Position numbers and translations under genes: made by a program
Part shown: one piece after another, positions 25,430-38,206 of the stretch
How positions within the stretch are numbered: position 1 is the stretch's first letter
Layout: each line of letters opens with the position of its first letter
Assembly (NCBI GenBank): GCA_022113835.1
Contig: JAILWY010000026.1
Coordinates: forward strand, 7,095,001 to 7,159,000
Direction: 5' to 3'
Length of the DNA stretch: 64,000 bases
From: Atopsyche davidsoni
Taxonomy: Eukaryota > Arthropoda > Insecta > Trichoptera > Hydrobiosidae
The notes under the pieces: model-generated
Told to the model about the DNA's origin: nothing
The model's database searches: none
Seen by the model: the letters and a program-made list of their open reading frames with translations, nothing else

Positions 25430-26230
25430 ACGCACATCAACATTCTCGTGTTGTCTTTGACAATATTTTATCGCCACCACTCGGCCGGTCGACGTAAGTA
25501 TTTATCTGTTTATACTCCACATTGTTTCGGTAGTTTTTGTTTATACCGCGCCGAGTGTCATTGCCCTTTGTCATTAGGTTGACTCTGAGACTAGTCGCTG
25601 CGGATATTTACAGGTATGATCAGATATTCCACGTTCCTTTCGCGGAGCCGCCCGCTTGGCCTGGTGACTTTCGTTTATTTTTAATTTGCGGTCAACGCGT
25701 GAATAATCGCCGGTGACATTGATTAGCAAATAAATGTATTGTCGCGAGGTTCGCGGCTCCGCAACCGCTCTCTCGGTATTTAGTTGTTGTTTTATCGTTC
25801 CAGCACACTGAAGCGGTGGGTATGGAGAAACTAGTTTTTTCGATACAAATGTTAATCTTGATTTCGGCGTCACAAATGTTCTGGTGAATTAGAATTTACA
25901 ACACTGTGACGTAGGAGTAATTTGCATTTGTATATATGGAACCTCCTACAGTATGGCCTCAGTGATTTGTTTAATTGATTGATTGTGGTTATTGGGTTGA
26001 GTCCTCTCCCCAGGCTTTGGGCGCAGGGGCGCAGGGGTGCAGGGCCGGTGAGCTCCTCCTTGCATAACCCGCGCTTCCGGGCGGGCGAGGCGCCGCAATG
26101 GGAGAGGCCGGGCGTCAATGACCCCAGCGCGGAGGCTGCAGTACTGACCCGGTGACTTTCGCCGTATCGTTCGTTTACCTCCGCAGTATTCGGTCGACCT
26201 TAGCACTCCGCGCCGTGCAAATATGAATAG
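25430..26230. promoter_or_regulatory. 0.8-kb GC/CpG island with a strong splice-donor word
   Basis: Elevated GC over 800 bp, two copies of GGTGACTTTCG (25663 and 26151), and GAC|GTAAGTA at 25494, a good + strand donor near the island's left edge. An alternative non-coding leader exon could end there. No protein similarity is recognised. Confidence 0.35.
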
Positions 26231-26504
26231 CAAAACGTTTTTCTTTTGTGCATGATGTGTTGAATGCATTTACAGCGCATTCAATCTATAATAGTATTGG
26301 CTATCTTTTGTTAAGTATTTTTGTGTGCAGAGACGTCATTTTAGAATTGTAATAGGTTAACAATAACATTTAATATCTAGAATAATATAACTATTGTACT
26401 CGTTTTAAATATCAATATTTATTTATTGATGCTTGTTTATTTATTCAGTAAAACTACTGACATAAATTATTCGCAATAATTCATAAACAAGTACTTAATT
26501 TCTA

Positions 26505-26526
26505 TGTATATATATATATATATATT
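26505..26526. repeat. (TA)n microsatellite
   Basis: About ten TA units in AT-rich sequence. Confidence 0.85.
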
Positions 26527-27179
26527 ATTAAAAAAGAAAAGTAATTTACAGTTTTTTTTTTACTAATACTTGTTTCTAGTATATGCATAAAATACTTTTA
26601 TAAACATGAATAACTAAATCAATACTCACTTCTTTGCTGAATTTTAATAGCCCGCTACCGAAGCAATATCCTCGCATTACATTGTCGACATATTAACTTT
26701 TTTTTTATACAAGTATTATCATAACTGTGACGTTCTACGTGGAAATAAATAGGAATGTACGTTTTTACTATAGATCTGTACCCATGAATGAGAAATTTAT
26801 TGAAATTGTCTTTTAATAATAGTACTTCAATTGTAAATAATTAACAGTAAAGAAGTCTTCATCGCAAAAAAACTACACATTATTTTGTGAAATCGCTATT
26901 TAAAAACTTGAATTAGCACATAAACCATATCAAAAAAATAAATCTCTTTTTTGCGCATAACAGTTTTTGCATCACTTTTCCTTTTAGCGGATCTCGCTGG
27001 GTTAACATCCACTGTCTCGAAGGCTTAACCTTTGATACCCACGCAGAGTCGGCTTTTACAATTTTAAGAAAATAACGGCGAACGTTTTTTGCAGTGCTAT
27101 GCGCGTATGTTTTACCGTTTGTTTCTGGGCTTTTTATTGCAGCCTGACATGTGCTAATAAGCACACACATTACTTCTGT

Positions 27180-27643
27180 TTGTCGGCGCCGGGACGAAGG
27201 ATTCGGGTAGACGAGGTGTGCTCGTTCTGAAAAGACAGCTCTTTGCTTCGAGTCGCTTTGGAGAAACGTGCAATTTTTATAAAACTACTTTAGCCTGATT
27301 TAACCGACCGTTATCCTTTCACCTGGGAAGATACTGCATTCTCGGCCGTCGCTGTAAATCTCGGACGCGTTGTAAATGTTGCGTTCGGAACAAAATATAA
27401 CGTATATTTTAAAGCATTTATTATCCAATATATTATGTCCGTCGAATTCGCCTCAATTAACACGCAGACAACGGCGCATTAGGCAGCTTACTTTCGACCA
27501 CCTTCTTCGGCGATTGCATCACCGGGCGTGCGGAGATGGAGCGGCAATGCAGGTCGTCACGTGGGCGCTTCGTCACATGAATGCACAATACTTAGCATTC
27601 CCCGCGGACTCCCGGGCGGCCGCGTGCCTGAAGAGCCACTCGG
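27180..27643. promoter_or_regulatory. GC-rich patch ahead of the minisatellite
   Basis: CpG-rich islands at about 27180-27370 and 27440-27640 flank a short AT-rich break. No recognisable coding similarity. Confidence 0.3.
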
Positions 27644-27781
27644 CCCGGGCTCCCGAGGTCTCGAGGTCCTGAGGTCCCGGGCTCCCGAGGTCCCGAGGTC
27701 CCGAGGTCTCGAGGTCCTGAGGTCCCGGGCTTCCGAGGTCCCGAGGTCCCGAGCTCCCGAGGTCCCGAGGTCCCGAGCTCC
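27644..27781. repeat. GC-rich minisatellite built on CCCGAGGT
   Basis: About 16 copies of an 8-bp unit (CCCGAGGT, with variants CTCGAGGT, CCTGAGGT and CCCGAGCT) over 138 bp. A higher-order block containing TCTCGAGGTCCTGAGGTCCC appears twice, so part of the array duplicated as a unit. The stop-free frames through it are repeat artefacts. Confidence 0.9.
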
Positions 27782-28109
27782 ACCGTCGCGCGAGCCGCAC
27801 CGCATCATGACCGTCTTCGTACTTCGCTTCCATCATCGAGCATTAGCATAATGACACTAAATAAAAGCACGTTTGCATTGCATCGCACATTATATGATGA
27901 TTCAATATAATGTGTGCGTCCATTCGACTCGATGCAGTCTCGTGTACGTAATTTAATAAAACACAGATCCGCGGTCAATGTATATCATCGCTTCATTTCG
28001 GATACTCTATCATATCGAATATTCATCGAAGATGGGATATTCCGGCATTTGTCAAAACGTCGAGATTCTCGACCGCGAGGATCGATCGTAAAGTGTACAC
28101 ATTAGAAAG

Positions 28110-29300
28110 TTAATTGCACCTGATGCCCGGCCCCGGGCGCCGCGGCGTCCAGCCCGAGATTACGGAGTATAAAGTCATGAATTCATAGCATCGGACGAGT
28201 ATAATTCATCGCGTTAAGTTAACATTCGACGTGAGCGACTGTTGCGACATAATAAAACATTTTATACTCATTGACAATCTTACAAAGCTGCTAAATCAAA
28301 ATTCAAACATTGATAGAACGCAACGCCCTGCTGAATTTATGTAATCGCTTAAAAAGTGGATCTCACAGCCCGAAGGCTGGATCATTCGCACCGCGGGCTC
28401 GGCAACAGATGATATATTATTTCAGCTCCTTTATTTCCGAGGAGTCAATCTGTGGGAATTTTTTTGTGTGTGAATCGGACTCAACCCGTAAGCTGTGTAA
28501 AACGTTACGTAACGTGAAGATCCGCCTACCTGAAATCGTAAATAAATGATTGCCCAAGTTCCGGCATGAGCGGCCGTAGTTCAAGGCGCCTCTGCGAGCG
28601 CGTGCAGAGCCGGCCGCCCCGGGATGCTCCCACACCGAGCTGCAGCCGGAGCCACCGCCGAGTGCCAGCGAGAAGAAATCGTTATAATTCAGAAATGTTA
28701 TTGTAAAAATAATATTGTATAAATTTTCAAATATACGAATATCAAACTTCCAAAGTCAGTACGCTGCCGGTCGTTATGTTTTTCCCCGTCTTCTCGCCGA
28801 ACGTTAGATCTAGAAATCGTCAGAACGTTTACCGTATTCATTATATTTTTATAACATTCACAGACGTTATTTTTTATGTCTTTTCCGAATAAGATTTAAA
28901 GATCGCCATTTCGTTTTATAATAGAAACGGCGCATTGCGAAACAGCCTCGTTTCACTTTTCTTGCGTGGATTTCACAACTCGATCGATATTCCCATTATT
29001 CATCAGACGGTCGTCGTTTCTGTTTTGCCCGAGGTACTCCTCGCCGCATTCGCTATTGACGCGTTCACCGGCGCCGGGGAGCTGGGACTTTCGTTTTTTT
29101 CTCCCTGCCGTTCCCCGCGCGAGCCCGGCTCGCTCATTCCGACTCGTCATTATTCATCACCTCCGCCGGGCGCCGAGTCCCGGTGCGCTAAAAATCTAAC
29201 GCTAAAGAAATAAGCCACTCCTATTATTCGGCGACGACGGTCGACCGACGACCCGGGAGCTCTCGACATTGACTCTCGCCTACCGATCGACAAATATTTA
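28110..29300. other. Non-coding DNA with several short GC islands
   Basis: GC patches at 28120-28170, 28560-28680 and 29020-29280 are separated by AT-rich DNA. Nothing recognised as a gene. Confidence 0.4.
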
Positions 29301-29820
29301 TTTAGCAAAAATAATAAAATATATATATTCATCTTAGTTTATGAAAAAAGTAGACATTACCAAATTGTGCCAATAAATTGAATTATTTAAAAAAAAATTA
29401 CGCGTTGGAAATATATATTACATTTTTGCTCATAGCGTAAATAATTTATTCGGTACATTATTATCCAAATGAGGCCAAAATAGTACATTCAAAGAAATAC
29501 TATAAATTAGAGAATTTATAAGTAATTTTTCTCGCGCACCATCTCTCGAGTGCGAGGGCACCGTACAACGCTGCAAGTGCAAATACTCACGTCCTCGTCC
29601 CCCGCGCGGCTCTCGCAGCGGCGGGGAGCGGGACGGCGAGCGGGACAGGTGCCGGGCCGAGCAGCCGAGCCGCGCAGCCGGGCAGCCGAGCAGCTCGTGC
29701 GTGGCGGGCGAGCGAGCGAGAGGCCCGCCCGGGAGGACGCTCTCCGCGCCGCTCGCACTTCGCGCATCCGCGCTGGGAAAACCGGCGGCAAGACAGCAAC
29801 CCGCGGAGGAACCGCCACCC

Positions 29821-29857
29821 CCTTCTGCCCTCTGCCTTCTGCCTTCTGCCTTCTGCC
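29821..29857. repeat. (CCTTCTG)n tandem repeat
   Basis: About five copies of a 7-bp CCTTCTG unit. Confidence 0.85.
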
Positions 29858-30400
29858 CCGCCGGGCATCGCGACTCTACTCATCCGTGACGAACGAATAT
29901 CAAATATATTGTTTTTTTTTCCCCCAGCTACTCGGCCACCGATTGCGAGGAAAACACTCATTGAAAACACCCCCAGAACTGGGGGCCGAATCGAAGGGAG
30001 AAAAAATGATTTAACTCACTTTTGCGAAAATATTCAACATTAAAAAAAAAAAATTTCTCCCCAGCGAAATTGTTGTCCCATATTTTATTTCCAAACATCT
30101 TTGCAAAAAAAAAGTTATATTATTTGATCGATTGTCGTTCTAGTTTAGAGTATACGTGCGTTGCTACCGAAAGCTTCCACTCGCTCCGCGTCGATTGTGT
30201 TTACAAGTGCGGGCGCCCAAAGACAATACACAACAGGAAAACTACAAATGTTCGCATTTATCTGAGCCCGGCCGAGAGGAGATGGAGTGGCAACGTCGCC
30301 CGCTGTGACGTCACGCGGTGTTACTTTCGATGGGTGCCGCGGCCGGCGCGCCCGGAGAGATCTCGCGTCCCCGTCCTCCGCGGGCTGCCTCGCGCCCCTG

Positions 30401-30496
30401 CCTCGCCTCGCCTCGCCTCGCCTCGCCCCGCCTCGCCTCGCCCCGCCTCGCCTCGCCCCGCCTCGCCTCGCCCCGCCTCGCCTGCCTCGCCTGCCT
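30401..30496. repeat. (CCTCG)n repeat with a 15-bp higher-order unit
   Basis: CCTCG pentamers evolve into a regular CCTCGCCTCGCCCCG 15-mer repeated four times, then end in CCTGCCTCG variants. Confidence 0.9.
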
Positions 30497-33400
30497 GAGA
30501 ATGTGAGAAAGTCGGGATGCGAGCGCATGTTTGTGAAACCTCTTAGCGAAGCGACGGAGAGATTTGATACGTGAGAACCCGGCGGAGTATTCCGCTTTAT
30601 CGATTTCAATTATCTTTTAAGATAACTCGTAACGCAAATTGTGCGTTCGCGTTCAATACCGTGTTCATTTTTGGGCAGAAGTCACAGTCGCTTTGTTGTG
30701 AAAATGCGTCCGTTCACCGGAGATCATTATTTTGGCGTGCGCAAATTATAAAGTCGTTTCTGTGTGCGTCATCTTTGATTATTAGTTTGTTTAAAATGAA
30801 CAACAGTTATAATGAGCCCCGACATAATGGTCACATGGTATACTGTGCCGGTACTTTGACAAAATCTCAGGAGCGTTTCGACTCCGCCGGTTTTGTAATA
30901 TTCTAAAAATTACCTATGGTTAGAAACGGCACAATTCTTTGTGTTTCTTGCCGGAGTCGCATATATTCTGAAAAAATAAAAAATAAATTATACAATGCGA
31001 TGTATAAATATCACATATTAAAAAATGTTTATTATCATACTTAATAAAATGTTTAAAAAATAGATATTAAACCGCAACTGATGCGAAAAAATTAAGTTTA
31101 ATACGTATACCGTCGGTTAAGTATGGACGAATTGATATTCACAGTACGTGCATTATTAATACATGATTAGATATTTGAATTGGATTTTTATTACCGGCAA
31201 AAAACGGCATTCATATAGCTCGGGTATCATTTCTACAAGATCAATTTTCATTATTATCGATAATTACATTTTTTGCCGGGCATTAGACAGGTGGAGGTAA
31301 CAAAAGACAACATTCTCGATAATGTCACGGACATTCATTCCACCGTTTTTTTACGAGCAAATTCTTTGGGACAATTATTAATAAATTACTTAATATTTTT
31401 AATAATATATGAATTCTTTGGAGCATCCCACACATAAAATAATATGAAGACATTCCATGTCGCAAATATTTTAATATATAAAAATATTATTCAAATATTT
31501 TTATTTATTATTTTAGCGCTGTACTTAATTATTAAATTTATATATTTTTTTAATTATTATTTTTTTTTTTTTCTTAATTAAAAATCGTAACAATCAAAAT
31601 TTCCTAAGGTTTTTCGAATAAATTCGAACCCTTGGACGAAATAGACAAAATAACAGAAGATAATGATCATCCATGGATCTTAATCTTAAAATACACAATA
31701 ATTCCCAGTTAATCAATGTCGTTACTAATTGCTTTTTGTAAACAAATTTATAGGAACTTTTTGGTATTGGACCGATTGTTCTATGCCATAAAAATTATTT
31801 CTGATTTACTATTAAACTTGCAATGATCTTTAACGATAAGCAGATATACTTGTAAATACATTTAAACCTAATTCTATAGTGCAGGTTTTTATGTCGACAC
31901 TAATTTACCAAGGCGGTAAATAGATATTGTGTAATAGATAAATGGATGTTTACTAACGGTGGCTGGACAGAGTGTAAATTGTAAAGGCGCTTTAAGATCC
32001 ATCATGCGCAATCAATCTGCGATGAGACGGGCTGTACGGGCTGTGCTGGCCTGATGATGGCGGGCATTAGCGCCTGCCTCCGCCCATGGGATTCTCCCAC
32101 CGCATACCATTTTCCATGACATTTGCATGATTGCACATGTGCAGCATTCACACGGATGCGCGCGTATTATCTAAACGTTATCTTCTGTGTAAACTTGAAA
32201 AGTATCAATACCATAAAACATAAAAATAGTGCATTGATTTTGTGGTTACGGTTGACAGTGTGATCCCATCATTCCACCGGCCCACGATCTTAGATCGACT
32301 ACACTTTTCAGCGTTTTAAAAATAATTCTCTGATTTGTATTTTATTTTATTGTACACTATCGCTGATTCCATTATTTTATCCCAAAATTGCGGCAAGCGC
32401 TCGAATGACCATATTTGTAAAGTTTCAAGGTAGAAGAAATTACATATTTTAGCAAAACAACGAATAGTTGTGCATGGATTTCGCACTAAACAGGAGATGA
32501 AAGTCTCTACGTAGGAATACGTTGATAATAAATTACTTCAATTAAAATAAGCAGTATAATTTGTGCTGTCATTCTCATAGCTTATTTTCGAGTTCACATG
32601 CTTGGAATCCACATTCATAAAAGCAGTCGCATTGACGTTGTGTTGCGTAATTAAGAGCAGGTACCGAAGTGCAGTGAACATCGCATATGCGAGGGCCAGG
32701 GACGCTCGCCGGCACGCTCTGCCGCACAGCGATAATTACGCATGTGATATAATAAACTGCATCTGATTCACTATGCAGTGCTGCGTGCTAAAATATCATT
32801 TGTGTATTTGCATCTGGTTATGGGTAGCTCATCCGCTGTTAGATCGGCGACAATGCCATCGCCTGCCGACGTGAGTTTTATGAAAGTCGAATAATACTAT
32901 ATTCATTAGCGCTCGTCAGAGTCCAATAGCTTTGCATTTTGGGGCAATATGTTTCATTCTTCAGTCTACAGAATTTTTTCTAAAGAATTATTTTGGATGT
33001 ATTGAATCATGATAAATAAAAGTTATTTTTAGATTCAGATTGTAAATTTATTTATAATAATACTTTGGTTTGGTAAAAAAGAAATGTCGATATGACCTAT
33101 GATTTGAAATATGTAACAGAATTCATTTTGGTGTATGAAGCAACAAATCGAGCTATTTTGAATAATTAAAAATTCTTGATATTTTTTCAAGATAAAATAA
33201 CATTTACGCTGTCGTCTTTTTTATCTCTTAAAACAGAAATTGATCATTGTCTGAATGCTCAGTACACACGGTTTTTTCTTGTAAACCATGCGCAGAGGCA
33301 GACTTATTATGACTGCTGGAATCACCACCGCGAGCCAGTGAGCATGACGGGGCCTATCGTGGGACGTAGACACGGCCGGTACCGACACTCCTGTTGCTGA

Positions 33401-36042
33401 CATATTATTTTGCAGAGCAGGGTGAATTCACCATGCTAGAACCAGGCAACAGTGTATTGTGGCGCTTATAAAAGTATTTTTCATATGCTCATGATGACAA
33501 TATTAATAGTCTAACGAGTTTGCTCCTTTGAGCCACTAACTGTACACGATATTGTTGAGCATTTTTATTTCACCGGTTTATTTTTTAAACATATCTTTAA
33601 TAACAAAAGCTTGACTAACAAGGAATAATCAATTTAAGTTCAAATCTAAAGAATGATTAATGGAAATTATAATCAAGTAACTATTGAATACAAATACGTC
33701 CTACGGATTACAAAAAAATATGTATACTGCTATTAAGTTGATAAATTATATTCATTATCAATTGTTGTATTTATAAGACATTTGATGCTTTACATATGAC
33801 TTAATTGATAGATTGTTAACATCTGTAGTTTGTGACAAAGTTTACGTCAATTCCGTATAATATAATATTAGCATTACTTATATTTATTTAGTTTATTATA
33901 TAGCTTAGATATTCCGTCAAACGTAAGCTCGGATATTGACACTATCGTTACAAGTAATTCTACTATTTAATATTAATGTCCAATCACTTTATTTTAAAAT
34001 ATATCTAAAGTGACTACAACATATAAATTGGTGCAATCATTTCTTTCGCCCATTTTGATATCTAACAACTCAATTAAAATAATAATATCGAGACGAATCT
34101 GTCAGAATTGTTGGCCCGTAGCCGAAGTAATTTGTTTTGGCAAAGTTACATGGATTTTTCGTCTTAACAGAACCGATCAACATGGAATGCCAACCGAGAA
34201 ACGAACAATTTTTTTGCAAAATCTGCCATGTTTACTGCGGTTGTCGAGCGTCCCTTCTCGCTCTCCTCAACCGGCGACTTCCGAGGCTATCGAGTATCAA
34301 AGTTACCCAGGATATTTTTTCCAAGTCAAAAATAAAAAATATATCTATCAGTGAAATCGATCATATTGTTGATTGAGAATTTTAAAATAATTAAATATAT
34401 TTTTTCTTGGGGTATGTTTAATCATAAAGCTTTAATTATTATTAGGAAGAAAATAACGTGGTAAAATGAAAATGACTTATTCGATTATAATGACAACGTT
34501 TACAACGGTCAGATTACTCTGCGATTGTTGCATGCCAGCAAAAAAGTCACTCACATATGCATTTATTAAAGTTATGTTTTAGGGTTTTAATTATATTTAT
34601 GTCAATTTGCGTATTGCTTTTAACTAAGAAAGAGAAATAACACCAAATATTAAAACTTCATCATTCTATTTTTTGTATCAATAAGTAATTAGTTTTTATA
34701 TGAATAAAAGGAGTCCTCGTAATTTAGTTATATCTTTACTTGTATCTATTTAATCGCAGAAATTTCTAACTAATTGCTTGTAACTTTATATATGTTCAAG
34801 GGAATCCAATTAGTATGTCTTTCGTTGCGTATAAAATAGTAATAGCAACAATTTTCACTGTCAATATTTTATTGTGGTTATAAAATTAACTTGTGAAATT
34901 GGAGAGTTTAAATATTTTATTATTTTATAGCTACCGAGCCTTCGATATTTCTTCAAAGAGAGATACACACTAAGTGAATTGGTGTTATTTCACCGTAAGG
35001 CTTTACGATTCTTTAATAAGTAATAATTATCACAAAAACTTGCACATAATTGTTTAATGGGTAAGCAAAACTGATTTAGATAAACTTGCGGATATTTTTT
35101 TTTTTCGAAAATAATTGATACATTTAGTTGAGCGTTTTATTTCATCATTTTACTTTTAAATAAAACTTATTTAATTACACATCGATTTTATAAAACAATT
35201 ATTTTTTAATAGTCCCCATTTAGAATTAGACACAGTAGATTTTTTTGGTTGATCTACACCACACGTGAGGCGTTTAGTCTCACGAACAAAAGGAAATATT
35301 CGCCATCTCGCAAATGAATCAGGTGTGTCGTAATTTTAAAAATGCAGATTTTTTGTTTTAAAGTCTAGTTATTATGTATAACACGTTCATACCTATGCGG
35401 AGAAATATGAATATGTATTATTTATGCATAAGTTCAGAAGTAGATTTTTATCGTCCATTTTGTATTTAAATAAGCTCATTCCGCGATAATATTATGATAG
35501 CAACTACATTTAAAAAACGTTTTTTTTATTACTTAGCAATCCTGAATAATTGAAATAAAATTCTTATTGTATTTGTAAATTTTCACTATAGGGAAAGGAT
35601 AAGTTCATTCTTTATGAATCATGGCAACAATATCAAATGGAAACTCCATTTTCTTAATTTTTTTACATTAAAATATAATTATTACTTGTATTTATTTGTA
35701 AGGTTTTGTTTTGGGTTTTATAGCAAAGTATCAATTAATAATGTTACTAATGTATTACGAATTCATGATCTTTTATTTTAATGTGTTACCATTATCTAGT
35801 TTTTTTTTTTTTACTGAATTCAATATATATTCAAGAGATATTTTTCACGTAATTCATTGAATATTAATTGTTAGATATTGCACTTATCAATTGGTCATTT
35901 AGTATATTTACTACAGAATCGCTTTTTTTTATTCAATGTGTGTATAATTATTATATAATATGCCAATTTATTTTCTAATCTCAATTTTTGAATCTCATGC
36001 ACAAGTTAGTTAATTAGTAGTTAAGTCTAGTGTAATTTTAAG

Positions 36043-36046
<4 letters not shown>

Positions 36047-36124
<78 letters not shown>
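36047..36124. repeat. (AT)n microsatellite, about 39 units
   Basis: An uninterrupted AT repeat of about 78 bp, then a slightly imperfect CTATATATAC tail. Confidence 0.95.
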
Positions 36125-36126
<2 letters not shown>

Positions 36127-38087
36127 ATATATACTTTTTTAATATGTGTTACCACTTTCCATGTTAAAACACGTTTAATAAAATTTGACTGTTTACGTAA
36201 ATTTGTGTATTAAGTATAGATATTAAACACAGGTGAAATTTTACAATACTTAACAATTTTTTTTTATTTTGCTTATAACTTTCGTCTTTATTATAAAACT
36301 CAAATGTCAATAAGATTTGATAAAGAATATTAGCGTTTAACGATCTACAGCGTCCATACAGAGCTCTCCCGTCGGGTTTTTTTGTTGACCGCCCGGTGAA
36401 GTCGCCATATGCCGCAGTACTAAATGACATTTGTACATGCTCAATTAAAACCGTCAAAGACATGTTAAACACTATTGCAAAAAATATACGATTTAATTTT
36501 ATATGTTGTAAAATGTATTATTATTTTCTTTAATCAAATATGAAATAACACGATATAAAAAAGTCCTCATATTTCGCAAATATTTAGTTGAACAATGTTT
36601 TATTTTTTTTAAATACCCAATCGGTTAAATGTATAATTTTTGTTGTACTTTTTGCTGTGTATATTCTCTTACTCTCCGGGTCAATGCAAGTAAGTATATT
36701 CCCCACGGTACCTCTGTGAATAGTCTTCTTCGTTTTTTATTTGCAATGATTGGCATTATTATAGTGGTATGATAGCTGTGACATTGAATCCTTTATTGGG
36801 AGAATCACTATGTAAAATACGTTGTTGTCCATTAAATGCAATAAGCTACAGCATACAAAAAGTACGAATGCCTACTTAGTCACCGGTAATATATCTATTG
36901 ACGCGCGTCATAACATGATAAACGATTTTTTTGCCCATAGATTTGTATAATGGTTTTGGTGTATTTTTATTAAGTCAATTATGAGACATAAAAGTTAACA
37001 AAGCATATTTTTTTAACGACACTTTAGTGTGAATGTTTTTTTTTTTTTGGCGACCACACCGCCGACGTGGACTTCATCGTTTAACATAAAAATGTCAATT
37101 TCAGATATGGTTTTATGATTCGTCGAGTGGTCGTGAAAAGTCAAGTCATATCTCCCCAGAATGTCAGTGACACTTGAAAATATTTTAAAGTTTACGGACT
37201 TGTAAATAGAATGACGTCACCGAGTAGCTGGAGTGTACTATGTTCTGATAAATCAACTACTTATATATCGCGTGCTTCAACCGCACATTTAAGATTTGAA
37301 CTTTTAAATTTTCTTTTTATAAGGAAACACCTTTTTCAAAAGGCGTTTTGTTATATATTCATTATCATCATAAATTAGATTCTAGAACACGTAATTTTCA
37401 TTTGAACCCAACTGTTGAAGTTTACTACTGAATGCTTTATAATTAGAAATTTTATTATAAATATGTCACAAACTTCAAAAAACCTTTAAAATTATAAAAA
37501 AATATATATTTAGTATTTATTTCCGCTTTTAAATTATTACTTTATTTATTTAAAAGGTATGTAAAAAGTTTAGCTTTTTTTAACGAAAGTATTTTTACTT
37601 GGTCAAACTCGCATAGGTGTTAGGTCATCCTCGTCTTAAGTTGCATAGTATTCTAAAAACGTATTATTGCATTCACTCGCTTGTCCAGCCGCCAAGCCTC
37701 GTGGCAGTCCTTTCAAGAGCTTTAGTGATAGACAACACAAGCGATGGCCATAACTCGAGATGTCGTCTCCGTCGTCTAGTCAGGTGCAAAATAGCACGCA
37801 ATTGTTTTTTTGCATGTATGCTATGTATATTCAAAGTCCAAAACCTTCAGTAAACTCTAATTTTTAAACCAGAACAAAACTGATAACCTTACTAAACAAA
37901 ATAATTAAGTTATAATGTTGGTATGTGAGTTTTATATTATAAGAATAAATTTTCACATTCGTTGTATAAACATAACATTTACATAATATGAATTGTAATA
38001 CTACAGAAAAGTAAACCAGACGTCTGTTCGTTGACCTTAATTCACTATTCCTGAACGAATCATATGTCTGTAATATGTTATTATATC

Positions 38088-38206
38088 ATAATGTTTAGAT
38101 GGTTTTATCTTCAAAAAAAATATAAATCTGTCAAAGGATTCACAGAGGTTATAATATTTAGATGATTTTACATTTAAAAATTGACCAAATCCTTTTGGTC
38201 AATTTT
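38088..38206. repeat. Local 24-bp direct duplication beside a 13-bp perfect hairpin
   Basis: The 24 bp at 38088-38111 and 38151-38174 differ at only a few positions (core TAATxTTTAGATGxTTTTA). Immediately after the second copy, AAAATTGACCAAA (38177-38189) and its exact complement (38194-38206) are separated by a 4-nt loop. It may be a decayed MITE end or a small structured RNA; neither is shown. Confidence 0.5.

Larger units (their letters stand above)
29535..30540. promoter_or_regulatory. 1-kb GC/CpG island with CRE and tandem repeats
   Basis: The largest GC island left of the EcR-B1 promoter. It contains a CCTTCTG array (29821-29857), a full CRE (30306-30313) and a CCTCG array (30401-30496). 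Size and CpG content would suit a promoter, but no initiator, exon or protein similarity can be pinned down. Long stop-free frames here reflect the lack of AT-rich stop codons. Confidence 0.4.

Noticed and set aside
27528..27851. Several open frames on both strands through the CCCGAGGT minisatellite
   Set aside because: An 8-bp unit without stops is open in many frames at once, so this is not evidence of coding.
29550..30014. 154-codon open frame in the GC island
   Set aside because: It contains low-complexity arginine/alanine-rich sequence and the CCTTCTG repeat, with comparably long frames on the other strand. It is a composition artefact.
30022..30609. Open frames on both strands through the CCTCG repeat
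   Set aside because: Repeat translation only (proline/alanine/serine or arginine/glycine/alanine runs).
31610..31640. Possible minus-strand tRNA B box (GGGTTCGAATTT)
   Set aside because: The box lacks the final conserved C residues, and no A box or cloverleaf could be drawn.
34137..34376. Open frame with a CKICHVYCGC cysteine cluster, zinc-finger-like
   Set aside because: The spacing fits no finger family I know, overlapping frames are also open, and there are no supporting splice sites or composition signal.
37530..37566. AAG|GTATGT at 37556 as a ratchet point
   Set aside because: The AAG acceptor is disfavoured and the upstream stretch is A/T mixed rather than pyrimidine-rich.
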